Assembly (NCBI GenBank): GCA_963921195.1
Contig: OY992540.1
Span: 76,869,337-76,933,336 of the forward strand
From: Pegoplata infirma
Taxonomy: Eukaryota; Arthropoda; Insecta; Diptera; Anthomyiidae
DNA: 64,000 nt
Direction of reading: 5' to 3'
Part shown: positions 33,712-44,512 of the stretch, piece after piece
Layout of the letters: each line of letters starts with the position of its first letter
Numbering within the stretch: the stretch's first letter is position 1
Program-made: the position numbers and the translations under genes
Notes under the pieces: generated by a model
Told to the model about the DNA's origin: nothing
Database searches by the model: none
The model's input: the letters and a program-made list of their open reading frames with translations, nothing else

Positions 33712-35300
33712 TACTACATTTGAGCTGACGAACAGATGACGGTCTCCTTGAACTGAATTCCCCATGGTATGTCCAACATTTGCCAATTCTGCATAACGAT
33801 TCAATGGTTTTCTAGAACATATTTTGACCCTCAGAAAGCATATTCAACATATCGTTTGAATGGCGCCCAGTGTGGGGTCCATGGCATCAGTTATTCCCAG
33901 AGCACTCGATGTCTACTGTCCATATAGCTCAGTGTTACCACCATTAGAATTGAAAATTACACACAAAATTATCCAAAATCACACAAATTACACAAAAAAA
34001 AAAATTAACCAAAAAAATGTCTTTTCATTTAAAAAATGATAAACTTTTTTTTGGTAATTTAATAGATCATAGTTTTTGTATTGTTATACTTAAAAATAAG
34101 AAATAAAATAAATTAATTTATTTCTATTAATTTTCTTTCTAGTTTTTTCTTAAACTTCAATAGTACGTTCACAATTAGCTCCTCAATTTTTTTCACTTCC
34201 AATATTTGTAAAAAGTATTGATGCAGTTGTATTTGTCGATCCGCTTGTAAAATAGTTTTCGAAATAATTTCAAAAGATGAGGAAAGCCATTCGTATTTCA
34301 AATTACTTAAATTTATTCAGAAAATTTTGACAGATCGACTCACTAATCTGCTCTTCTGAAAATTCTTTTAACTGAAGAATGGGAGAATGGTAATATTTAA
34401 AGAAGCTTAAGAACAATTTTCAGGTTTTGGGAGACGCATTCTCCAGAAATTTTTTTAATTTCAAAAACTTAGGACTAGGTTCTTATGGTCCGAAAATGTA
34501 CCTTCGTCAATATTGTAAATTGATTTGTTTAAGCCGAAAATGTCGATAAAATTATAAAAAAAACTTAAATATGATCAAAATTAGTTGGAATTTTGTTGAG
34601 GTGAAATTACACAAAAATTACACAAAAAATTTCATTATCCAAAAATTATCCAAGGATTTTGAAATTGTCCCACTTTTGGATAATTATCCAGAAAGTGGCA
34701 ACACTGGTATAGCTAAGATAGCGTAGTTTTTACTATAGTTCTTGGCCTCCAAACTACAGCTGCACTTCGTGTCATTTAGTCTTAGTTCTCGGGCACCAAA
34801 ATTCCGCCGCAATCCATGTCAATCAGTCAGAAATATCCTAATTTTTCTTTCAGTACAAACACTGCAAATGTTCGACCTCCTAGAACATAATAAATAATGA
34901 ATTCCCATTTTGTCTTTTCAAAAAACTTTTCGTAATGTTGCAAATTTAGTTCTACAATGTGCATAGTTCTGCTCTTAAGGCACTTAAATCTCCAGTCACT
35001 TAACCTTTGGCAAACATTTGTTCGTATAAAATTCCCTTTAGTCCAAAGAACTAAATTTGAGATCCAGATAAAACATATCTCTGGTTTGCCAACCAGTTGA
35101 CGATCTCCCCGAACTGTATTCCGCATGGTATGTTCTACTTTTGCAGAGCCTTCTTAAAGATGCCATGGCTTCCTAGGGTATAGTAGACCAAAGAGAAGTA
35201 TATCTAAAATATTGTTTGGTGCCCAGTGTGGGGCTCAGTCACGTACCGTTATTGCCCTGCGTGATCGTTCCATGTCAATCAATCAGAAACATCCTTATTT
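33712..35300 (+). repeat. PBS-bearing tandem repeat, group E
   Basis: Two diverged copies of a unit with a tRNA-Lys-type PBS motif: TGGCGCCCAGTGTGGGGTC at 33861 and TGGTGCCCAGTGTGGGGC at 35217. Matching upstream words are TCCAAAG.ACTA.ATTTGAG, GACG.TCTCC.TGAACTG and CCCATGGTATGT (and variants) at about 33704-33775 and 35036-35130. Removing the hAT element at 33930-34706 leaves a period of about 570 bp. No LTR polymerase or gag was found. Confidence 0.65.
33930..34706. mobile_element. hAT-like element with CAGTGTTRCCAC ends
   Basis: CAGTGTTACCAC at 33930 and GTGGCAACACTG ending at 34706 are inverse with one mismatch. The flanks are ATATAGCT (33922-33929) and GTATAGCT (34707-34714), an 8-bp repeat with one difference. 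The subterminal zones repeat ACACAAAATTA/TTATCCAAAA words. A 63-codon Lys/Glu-rich minus-strand open frame (34113-34301) has no recognised domain. Confidence 0.75.
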
Positions 35301-35346
35301 TCGCCATCATCTTTCACAAGGAGACACTGCAAAAGTCCATCCTTTA

Positions 35347-37010
35347 GGTTAGGTTGTAAGTGGCTGCTGACGTTTTACGTTAACACACGAAGACTCTGAG
35401 GTCTGGTTTCCCTACTAGTCCCTGCCGTTAAATCAATTTGAGCTTCTTATGAAACTCCTTAGATATTGAATTTTGACATCTGACAAATCAGAAAGATCGT
35501 GCAGCTCTCTAAATCCTTGTGAAGCAAGTCTTGGACTAGAAAGCTCTCTAAATCCTTGTGAAGCAAGTCTTGGACTAGAAAGTCGCGGTCAATGGCAGAC
35601 GACGAAGTGTTCGATAGTTTCCAAGTCCTCTTCAGCCATGCAACTCCGACAAAAGTCATTCGACGGCACATTTAACCGTTCTGCGTGCTTGTCTATAAGA
35701 CAGTGTCCGGTAATTACAGCAACCACCGTCGAAATATTTCCTCCTGGAAGCGATAACAGCTCACTTGTGCGCTTCCTATCCTACAGCTCACTTGTGCGCT
35801 TCCTAAATAAGGCCAAACCTGTCGTGTTGTCTGACACATCCATCCATTTGTCCATCTTTGATAAGTCTCCATCGCGTAATAAGCCGTATATTTTGCTTGC
35901 AAGTTTTTAGAGGCATACCAAAGATCATCGGCTTTGCAATTCCTCATCGACTTTGCAATTCCCTGGATTGTCTCTGTGCCCTGGGACCCAAATGAGTCAT
36001 ATATCAAACTGCTTGGACATCTCATTAAAAGACGTGCGGAAGTTAAGGGCAGCTCTTGCTTTCAGAAATATTAACTCCAGGGACTTGACCGCGGCTTGAC
36101 TGTCAGAATAGATGTTGACTGTTGTTTTAGACAAGACATTGCAACTTAACCAGTCAGCCATTTCCTTTATTGCCAGCATCTCTGCCTGGTAAACACTGCA
36201 ATGGTCTGGCAATCTTCGAGCTCGACTGAATCCAAGCTTTTCCGAATAGACTCCAAAGCCCACTTGTGTATAAAAATTTATGGTGGCTCCACTATCCGGA
36301 ATGTCCTTCATCCAAGACTCCCTGCATGGTATCCTAGTGTTAAAGTGGCGCTCAAAAAGGCTCATAGAGGGAGCACAGTCTAGATTTTGTAGTTTTATCG
36401 TCTTCAAGATTGGGCTATAGTTAAAATCGCTGCTCCTCCATTGCAGTGTGCTATAAAGTCGAATTGCGGACGTAGCCACATACTGCCTACCCAATATTTT
36501 TAATGGTATCAGGTGAAGGAGAATTTATAATGCAGCCGTGGGTGTACATAGTTCGAAGAGAACCAGGGATGCAAATCGACGCCATCGTGATAAAGGCACA
36601 GTTCCCTTTTATCTCTAAAGCAGGCCACCAGACAATGATTCCATACAGCAGAATTGGACGCACCACTGCTGTATAAATCCAATGAACGACTTTAGTGCCA
36701 AAAACCTATCGTTTTCCAATGGCCCTTTTACAAGAATATAAAGCAATTGTTTCTTCTCTCACCTGTTCTTTAATATTACGGCCTAACCTATCTAGAAATA
36801 CTCCAAGATACTTGGCTCCATCTGAGATGGCAATTTCAGTCCCCGCCAGAGAAATAAGATCAAAAGCAGGAATTTTATTTTTTCTTGTAAACAAGACTAT
36901 TTTACTTGGATTAATTCTAAAGACCAGGTCTCTTGCCCATTTAGACAGATCTTTCAGAGAACTCTGAAGAATGTCCATTAATTTTTGCAGATTATTTCCC
37001 CTTTGACCGG
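35347..37010 (-). pseudogene. LOA-group non-LTR retrotransposon, copy 3
   Basis: Read right to left: the post-active-site RT segment (36978-36706, INPSK, GAKYLGVFLDRL), the RNase H domain (36494-35997, with INFYTQVG where TDGS is expected, YQAEMLAIKE, IYSDSQAAVKSLE), then the Cys/His tail to 35459. The first RNase H motif is damaged. Short tandem duplications break the 3' third: a 38-bp unit twice at 35508-35583, CAGCTCACTTGTGCGCTTCC twice at 35757-35805, and TTTGCAATTCC twice near 35935-35960. The 3' end is GTCAGCAGCCACTTACAACC TAACCTAAA at 35347. 5'-truncated. It abuts PBS group E. Confidence 0.8.
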
Positions 37011-37330
37011 TATGGGAATACCAGAAATGTCTATAATTTTTAGAAATTAAATTTTTCTTAATTTTTTTTCAACTTAACCCTTATAAAAAATAAATTATAT
37101 TCCATTTATTTTTAAATAATAGACACATATGTAAGACTTCTTAAATTTAGAAGTTTCTTGAACTAGCTATAGGGCATTAAGAAGTTTAAAAAAGAGTCTA
37201 CCAAAAAAAAGCAACATTAACTTTACTCGCATATGATCGTTAAATACAACTCACATTTGTTACTATCTTTACATAAAGTTAACCAAGTACCAAGTAATTT
37301 TATCTAAACATTAAAAAAACACAAAAAAAA
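37011..37330. other. AT-rich unannotated stretch
   Basis: No element or gene recognised between the LOA-group copy and the mini-me-like repeat. Confidence 0.5.
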
Positions 37331-38164
37331 CAAGTAAGAAAATTATAGTCGGTCAAGACCGACCATATAATACCCTACACCAGAATTTCCCGGAAAATGG
37401 GTCCCAAGTGTAAACATGGACTGATTAAATCTATATTTTGTCAAATTTTAATAAGTGTAAAAATCACTCACTAATCAATTTTGAGTGGAGTAGGCTTCTT
37501 TTTGTTGACAATAAACCGCTTCAACTGAATATCGGGCGAAATTGTCACATGGGACCTAAGTCCAAAAATGGTCCGATGATAATCAGATTTGATAAGGTTA
37601 TTAAAGTACGCGTTTAACATACAGAAACAGAATTTTAATTAAATATTTTCTATTTTCATGAAATTTGAGAGATTTATGTGAAAATCGGCACGGTGGTTTG
37701 TATGGGGGCTGCAGAAGAACTGGTCCGATTTCTTTAAAATTCAGAATGGTGATTTGTGTGGATGAAACATTATTATCTGCTAAATTTCGAAAAGATACCT
37801 ATTAAAATGCGGCTATTAGAGTCATTTAAGCCAAAACTAAAGAGGACCTTTGTATGGGGGCTAGGTCTAAATATGGACCGATTTTTTCCAATTTCAATAG
37901 GCTTCGTCCTTGGGCCAAAAGAGGCTTAAGTTTCAAATTTCAAGTCAATTGATTAAAAATTGCGACCTGTATCGTGTTTACACCGTTTACATGGACAGAC
38001 AGACGGACGGACGGACGGACGGACATCGCTAAATCGACTCAAAAAGTGATTCTAAGTCGATCGGTATACTTAAAAGTGGGTCTAGGACCAATATTTCGGG
38101 TAGTTACAAACATCAGCACAAACTCATTATACCCTGTACCACAGTGTGGTGTAGGGTATAAAAA
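37331..38164 (+). mobile_element. mini-me-like repeat, subfamily B, copy 2 (best preserved)
   Basis: Begins CAAGTAAGAAAATTATAGTC with a perfect hairpin GTCGGTCAAGACCGAC, then TAATACCCTACACCA. Ends TGGTGTAGGGTATAAAAAC. A GGACGGACGGACGGAC tract is at about 37995-38022, followed by ATCGCTAAATCGACTCAAAA. About 834 bp with both ends, useful as the family reference. Non-coding. Confidence 0.8.
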
Positions 38165-38695
38165 CAGAAGAGAAGATGAATAGAATGGATGACTGGTTGC
38201 TGGATGAGTGACTAAATGTATGAATGGTTGGGTTCACTGTATATTGCTGCTGGCGGGGACTGGCTGACTAACTGAATGGTAAATTTTAGATGGAGATGCA
38301 TGTTGTAGTAAAATGCATGCATCATTTATATATACATTTTTTTTTTTGTTATTTATTTGTAACTCTGTTTGTGTCTTTTTCTTCTTTAAACATTAAGCAT
38401 TTGTTGGAGTACCAAACTGTGACTACAATGATTCGAACATAGTTCAACGTATATTCAATGATCACTGAACCGTTTACGTTTTTGAACTGTTTCAAGGTCC
38501 GATCGTACAGAAAAAAAACAAGAGAATACAAAAAGACCAGCCACAGCAACATCATCATCATCGCCATCATCATCTACATCATTGTCAGCAACAACAGCAG
38601 CACCGGGCAACAGTAGTGGTAAAATTTGTATCAAAGCATTGTTTAACCATAGAATTACCGGTACGAGTATTATCGGTTTTGTTGCTGCTCTGGTC
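38165..38695. other. Unannotated stretch with CAT/CAG tracts
   Basis: A trinucleotide run ATCATCATCATCGCCATC lies at about 38551-38575, next to CAACAACAGCAGCACC. Peptides predicted across it are Asp- or Met-rich artefacts. Confidence 0.5.
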
Positions 38696-38696
38696 A

Positions 38697-41600
38697 CAAA
38701 ATGTGGTTTAAACAAAATCTGGAGGGGCGGGAATTAAATTTGCTAGGGCAGACGACGAAAATACTGCCAACATGGAAAAGTCGGTCTTATTTAATGATAG
38801 CAAAGAAAACGTTTCATCAACTTATCAGAAAGCATTGAGAACCAACTCATTCGACTGAATTTATTTACAGAGAAAGAAATATCTAGTTAATCACTGACAA
38901 CCAGAAATTCGAAAACCTCGACTTCAGTTTTTTTAAATCGAAAAACGGATAAATTTCGGTTTTAGTTTGGAAGTTCTTTATATAGAAATTTCGAAAGGAA
39001 TTTTAAAGCAAATGGCGCCCAACTCGGGGCCAAGAAAAACTTATGAGAAAATAAGGTCATAGTATAAACCAATTTTCAAAAATTTAACAGATTTTCAGCA
39101 TCCAAAAAAGTTTTTAGCTTAATCTGGAAAAGTCAATGAAAGCTTCAGATAAAGTTATCATTCCAAAATAAACTGTGTACCAGTTTCAACAAAGCCTCCC
39201 CAAAAGTCATCAGTAGCGTAAACTTAGTAAGTACAGATTTTTTTAACCCTTTTCAATTTTGGTACTATAGTTAGCTGTAATTATGTATCGTTCCTCTAAC
39301 AATGTACAACTTTTGTATCTTTTTCTTAAATTTTAGCTGTTTTGTATCTTTTTCTTAAATTTTAGCTGTTATTAATTTTGGTAATTTTCTACATAAAATA
39401 TAGTTTAAACAAAATCTGGAGTGTCAGGAATAAAATTTGATAGGGCAGGCGAATATCATTGGTTTCAGTTAAAGTATGAACAAGTTTCAGAAACCACTGA
39501 AAACGTTTTACGTCAGCACACGTAGACTCTGAGGTCCATTGTGATACCACGGGACTGTAATAGATTTCCCTACTGGTCCCTGCCGTTAAACCAATTTGAG
39601 CTTCTTGTGAAACTCCAAAGATATTGAATTTTGACATCTGACAAATCAGAAAGATCGCGCAGCTCCCTAGATCCCAGTGAAGTAAGTCTCTGACCAGAAA
39701 GCGCCGGGCAATGCCAGATGAGGTGTTCTATAGTTTCCAACTCCTCTCCATCCATGCAATTCCGTCAAAAGGCATTTGACGGCACATTTAACCGTCCTGC
39801 GTGCTTCCCTATAAGACAGTGTCCTATAATTAAAGCAACCAATGTCGAAATCTCTCCTCTTGGAAATGATATCAGCTCACTTGTACGCTTCTGATTAAGA
39901 GAAGGCCAAATCTGTCATATTGCCTGACACGTCAATCTATTTGCCCATCTCTGATTAGTCTCCGTCGAGAAACAAAGTCATAGTTTTTGCTTGCAAGTTT
40001 CTAGAGGCATAGTAACACATGGCAATTCTGTTGTAACCTGTAAGGTAGTTCCCAGTCTTGCAAGCTTGTCGGCTTTGAAATTCCCTGGAATGTCTCTATG
40101 CCCTGGGACCCATATAAGTCGTATATCAAACTGCTTGGCCATCTCATTAAAGGACGTGCGACAGTTAAGGACAGATCTTGTTTTCAGAAAAATAGACTCC
40201 AGAGATTTGACCGCGGCTTGACTGTTAGAATAGATGTTTACTGCGGTTATAGACAAGACATTGCAACTCAACAAGTCAGCCACTTCCTTTACTGCCAGCA
40301 CCTCTGCCTGGTAAACACTGCAATGATCTAACCATCTTTGAGCCAGGTTCATCCAAGCTCTTCCAAAAAGACTCCAAAGCCCACTTGCTCGTGCAGCCTC
40401 GATCCATTTATGGTGGCTCCACTACCCGGAATGCCCCTTATCCAAGACTCCCTGGATGGTATCATAGTTGTAAAGTGGCGCACAAAAAGGCTCATAGAGG
40501 GAGCACAATCCACATTATGTGGTATTGCAATCTTCTTCAAGATCGCGCTATGGCCACAATCGCTGCTCCTCCATTGCAGTGTGCTATTAAGTCGAATTGC
40601 CGACGCAGCCGCATACTGCCTACCTAATATGTCCAAGGGTATCAGGTGAAGAAGGATTTCTAATGCAGCCGTAGGTATAGTACGAAGAGCACCAGTGATG
40701 CATAACGACGCAATTCCCTGTACCTTCGAGATAAAGACACAGTTCGCTCTTGTTTCTAAAGTCACCAGACAATGATACCATCCAGTAAAATTGGACGCAC
40801 TAATGCTGTATAGATCCAATGAACGAATTAAGGGCTAAACCCCAATCGTTTTCCAATGGCCCCTTTACAGGAATATAAAGCAATCCTTGCTTTCTCACCT
40901 GTTCCTCAATATTAAGCCTGAAATTTAACTTCCTATCCAGAAATACTCCATCTAAAAAAGGTGATTTCAGTGCCGTCCAGAGATATAGGATCAAAAGCAG
41001 GAATCTTATTTTTCCTTGTAAACAAAGCAAACTCTATTTCACTTATATTAACTCCAAGTCTCTTTCAGAGAACTCTGAAGAATGTCCCTCAATGTTAGCA
41101 GATGCTTCCCTTTTACCGCTATCGCGAAATCGTCAGCATATGCGACAACATGACAACCACGTGCTTCTAGAGGTAGCAGCATTGAATTCAGTGCCAGGTT
41201 CCAAAGAAGCGGCAAAACAACACCTCCCTATGGTGTGCCCCTATTGACAAATCGAGATATGACGGACGCTCCCAATTCAGACGTTATACGTTTATTAGCA
41301 AGTAGGTTTTCCACTATTAAAACGATCCCACGCTTTATTCCGAGACCAGACAATGCCAGAATTATCGAGTCTGGCATGACATTATTAAATGCCGCCTCAA
41401 TATCAACAAAGGCCACCATAGTGTACTCCTTCACCGAAAGCGATCTCTCGATGGTACCAACAAGCTCACGAAGAACTGTTTCCATTGATCTACCTTTGCT
41501 GTATGCATGTTGCTTTGCCGAAAGCAACATCGGGTCAATCACTCTACGCAAATATGAGTCAATCATTCGTTCCATTGTCTTTAACAAAAAAGAAGACAGA

Positions 41601-42475
41601 CTAATTGGTCTGTAATCCTGCTGAGCTGTGTGGGAACTTTTCCTAGCCTTCGGGATAAAGACGACTCTGGTATCCCTCCATTTTAAAGGAATATACGACC
41701 AGTTGATGCATGCTGTGTATAGATTATAAAGCCAAGGGGCTATATAGTTTTTAGATATTGTTCCTTTTTATAATTTTCTACACAAAATATGGTTTATATA
41801 ATATCTGAAGTGTCAAGAATTAAATTTTCTAGGACAGGCAAACATCATCAAATCTCTTTTGGTTTTAGTAAGCAATAATTTTCAAGCAAATGGCGCCCAA
41901 CTAGGGGCGCGATTTTAAAAACCACTGCCAACGTAGTTAAGTCGGTTCAAATTTATGACAGTAATGAGAACGGCTGGATTTATTTACACGGAAAGAAATC
42001 TAGCTAATCAGTGACGATCAGAAATCCGAAAACCACGATTTTGTTTTAATAAATTGAAAATCCGATAGGTTTCGGTTTTAATTTCAAAGTTTTTTTCATA
42101 GAAATTCTGAAAATTGAAAAAGAAGGTTTAAAGAAAATGGCGCCCAACCAAGGGCCAAAGAAAAAATCATCCTTGCAGGGGTTACTGCAAACATTTTTAG
42201 CATCCAGAAAGAATTTTTTGCTAGATCTGAAAGAGTCAATTAAACCTTCAGATAAAGTTGCCATTCCAGATGAAGTATAGATTCTGTACCAGTTCCAATT
42301 AAATCCTCACCTAAAGTCTCCAGTTGGGTTAACTTTTTTCACCCAGATTTTGTTTAAACCCTTTTCAATTTTGGTACTGTAGTCAGTTGTAACTATGTAT
42401 TGTTCCTGTTACTATGTACTACTTTTGTATCTTTTTTTTAAATTTAAAATGTTACTTTTCGTAATTTTCTACTTA
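38697..42475 (+). repeat. PBS-bearing tandem repeat, group A (~700-bp unit), split by a LOA-group copy
   Basis: The unit starts with GTGGTTTAAACAAAATCTGG-like sequence (38702, 39400, and 41785 as a diverged form). It contains a TTTCGGTTTTAGTTT-like line and the PBS motif, and ends with TTTTGTATCTTTTTCTTAAA and ATTTTCTACATAAAATAT. PBS motifs: TGGCGCCCAACTCGGGGC at 39013, TGGCGCCCAACTAGGGGC at 41891 and TGGCGCCCAACCAAGGGC at 42138. The second unit is interrupted at about 39500-41748 by LOA-group copy 4. Not coding. Confidence 0.75.
39502..41748 (-). pseudogene. LOA-group non-LTR retrotransposon, copy 4
   Basis: Read right to left: RT from the LLKTMERMIDSYLRR block (41587) through motif A (VAFVDIEAAFNNV) and the end of motif B (NRGTP, then a frameshift). 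The active site (about 41125-41145) still reads VVAYADDFA. The post-active-site segment (40930-40800), connector and first RNase H Asp region (40819-40349, GSRLHEQVGFGV) follow. Next are RNase H (40352-39978: YQAEVLAVKE, IYSNSQAAVKSLE with Asn in place of the usual Asp, WVPGHRDIPGNFKADKLARLG) and the Cys/His tail (39755-39570). It lies within the group A PBS array. Broken by frameshifts. Confidence 0.83.
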
Positions 42476-42985
42476 ATGCGAGTAAATACAATTGATTGTT
42501 TCCATATAGAAGTTTGAAAGCATTCGTTAGTTACATTGTTGTAACATTATGAATGATGTTGTATGATGATCACAATGATGATGATAATAATGACGATTTT
42601 TTTCGAATTAGTTTCTCTTTTTTATAATGAGGGGGAAGTGGTTGACTCTTTTCCTATTGTGATACATTGCATGATATTTATAATTTTTTTTTCTATTTTT
42701 TCCCAATATGTTTGACAAACAGATGCTTAGTAGTTTGGAACATTTATTGGTCCAATAGTTTATTAAATGATGATAATTTTATATCTATTTAATGTGTTTT
42801 TCTTTTATGTAGATTAAATACATATGTATTTAATAGATGACATTTTAACGGAATAAAAGAAAATTTAACGGTAATAAATAATAAGTTGATTGTGTTACTC
42901 TGATTCTGGCTTCGGAATTCCCAGAAATTTAAAAATTGCAACAAGTAGACACTGTTGTTTTAGAATATAAACTTTAATTAAAACA

Positions 42986-43354
42986 AACAAGTAAGGGAAT
43001 TATAGCCGGCCACTACCAACCATACAAAACCCTACACCAAAGACCAGTGAAATTTGACTACATAGGTTCGATTCTACTAGAAAGAGGTAGTAAAACGCTA
43101 AACTCGGAGTGTTCAGTATGGTGTTCAATTCCTATTCATAGGCCTTCAAAAATTATTTTTCATCCTCGTCTGATTTTGCCTATTTACGTTCTAAAACTGC
43201 CTGACCACAATATAACATACTCATGCTAAACTGTAGCAGTCTAGCTTGCTTGGTCTGCATTGCAGTGGACTCTCTTCAGGAGGACGGACAGACAAAAGTG
43301 CGTCGCTAAAATTTCTTTAAAACGGAATATACCGTGGTGGGATGTTATAAAAAG
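42986..43354 (+). mobile_element. mini-me-like subfamily B, degraded copy
   Basis: ACAAGTAAGGGAATTATAGC and AACCCTACACCAAAG mark the left end. GGACGGACAGAC and GTCGCTAAAATTTC, with TATAAAAAG, mark the right. Strongly diverged and internally deleted. Confidence 0.5.
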
Positions 43355-44150
43355 AGTTGGACTAAGCCCAAGAGGATGTGAATAAGAAATTATCTACAAG
43401 AAGTTAATCCAAATAACTTTTTTATAACTTCAACAGATATAAAAGAAGAAAAACTCTTATTTTTAAAGACGGTTAAACAATTTTTATGATCATTTTAAGT
43501 TAAGAATAAATTAAAATTTCATGATCTTCATTGCCATTGTTAAAAATTGTATTTCGTTTTTTTTTTATCTTCTTTAGGCAATAAAGACAACAAAAGGGGG
43601 CTTGTTTACACACATCCGCCCAGAGCTTAAAACATTTACTTAACTTTGATGGCCAACTGAATGAATGACTGAGAACAATAATAATACCAAGAAGACGAAA
43701 AAGTATAAAAAAGACGAAGAAGTGCTACACGAAAATTCAAATTCAAGATCAAAATGGTCATAAAGTCGGCAGCGAAATACCAGAAAAAAAAAATACAACA
43801 TAAAACCGCACTAACTTCCAACAGATAACAACAAAAATCAGACGTGCGCAAAAGAAATGAATGAACGATGAAATTAAAAAAAAAATCTACAAATGATTAT
43901 GATCATTTTAAGAAATAAGACGAACAAAAATAATACAACATGAAGGAGGGGGAATTTGTGCATTAAAATTATGCACAGCACCCACATGGTGAGCAAAATG
44001 TATCCAGAAGCAAGAAAAGGGCGGGAAGGTTTGCAGTACCCAAAAAAAAAAAAAACTTAAGAATTAGCAAATGTAATCGAAACATAACAATTGCTTTCAG
44101 TTTACAAAAAACATATATGCCCTAGATAAACTTTGAAATTCATTAAAATT
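43355..44150. other. Unannotated stretch
   Basis: AT-rich with short open frames and no recognised element. Confidence 0.5.
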
Positions 44151-44284
44151 GCCTTACATATTTGTTAAGCAAATGGCGCCCAAGCTGGGGCTGATCATTG
44201 AAAACAACTAAACAAACGTTTAGCAAACATGAATTGATTTTCAATAAAATAATACAACTTTTTGCTCTTAAGAGGGCCCCCAGT

Positions 44285-44345
44285 AGGTCAATTGGTGGTG
44301 TGCTAGCTTATGAGTTTGGTGGTTCCGTGTTTTACACCTCAAAAT
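44285..44345 (+). repeat. Weak tRNA-like segment
   Basis: AGTAGGTCAATTGGTGG resembles an A box, and GGTTCCGTGTTTTACACC only loosely a B box. It lies between two PBS motifs. Reported with low confidence. Confidence 0.25.
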
Positions 44346-44512
44346 ATAACAACTGGTTTCGATTTTAACATATTAAAAGAAATGCTCTAACAATAAGTAA
44401 ACATTAAAATGGCGCCCAAGTTGGGGCCAATTCAAACAGAAATAACCACATCAATCACAACGATTGAATAAACGTTTAGCAAACATTAACAGTATCAGGC
44501 TCCCTAGGCAAA

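Noticed and set aside
33861..33960. Full LTR retrotransposon or endogenous retrovirus at the PBS motifs
   Set aside because: No paired LTRs, polypurine tract, gag, protease, RT or integrase could be found next to any PBS motif. Only the leader-like repeats are present.
35347..35356. Telomeric TTAGG repeat or subtelomeric location
   Set aside because: Only one or two units, found at interspersed retrotransposon 3' ends. No array.
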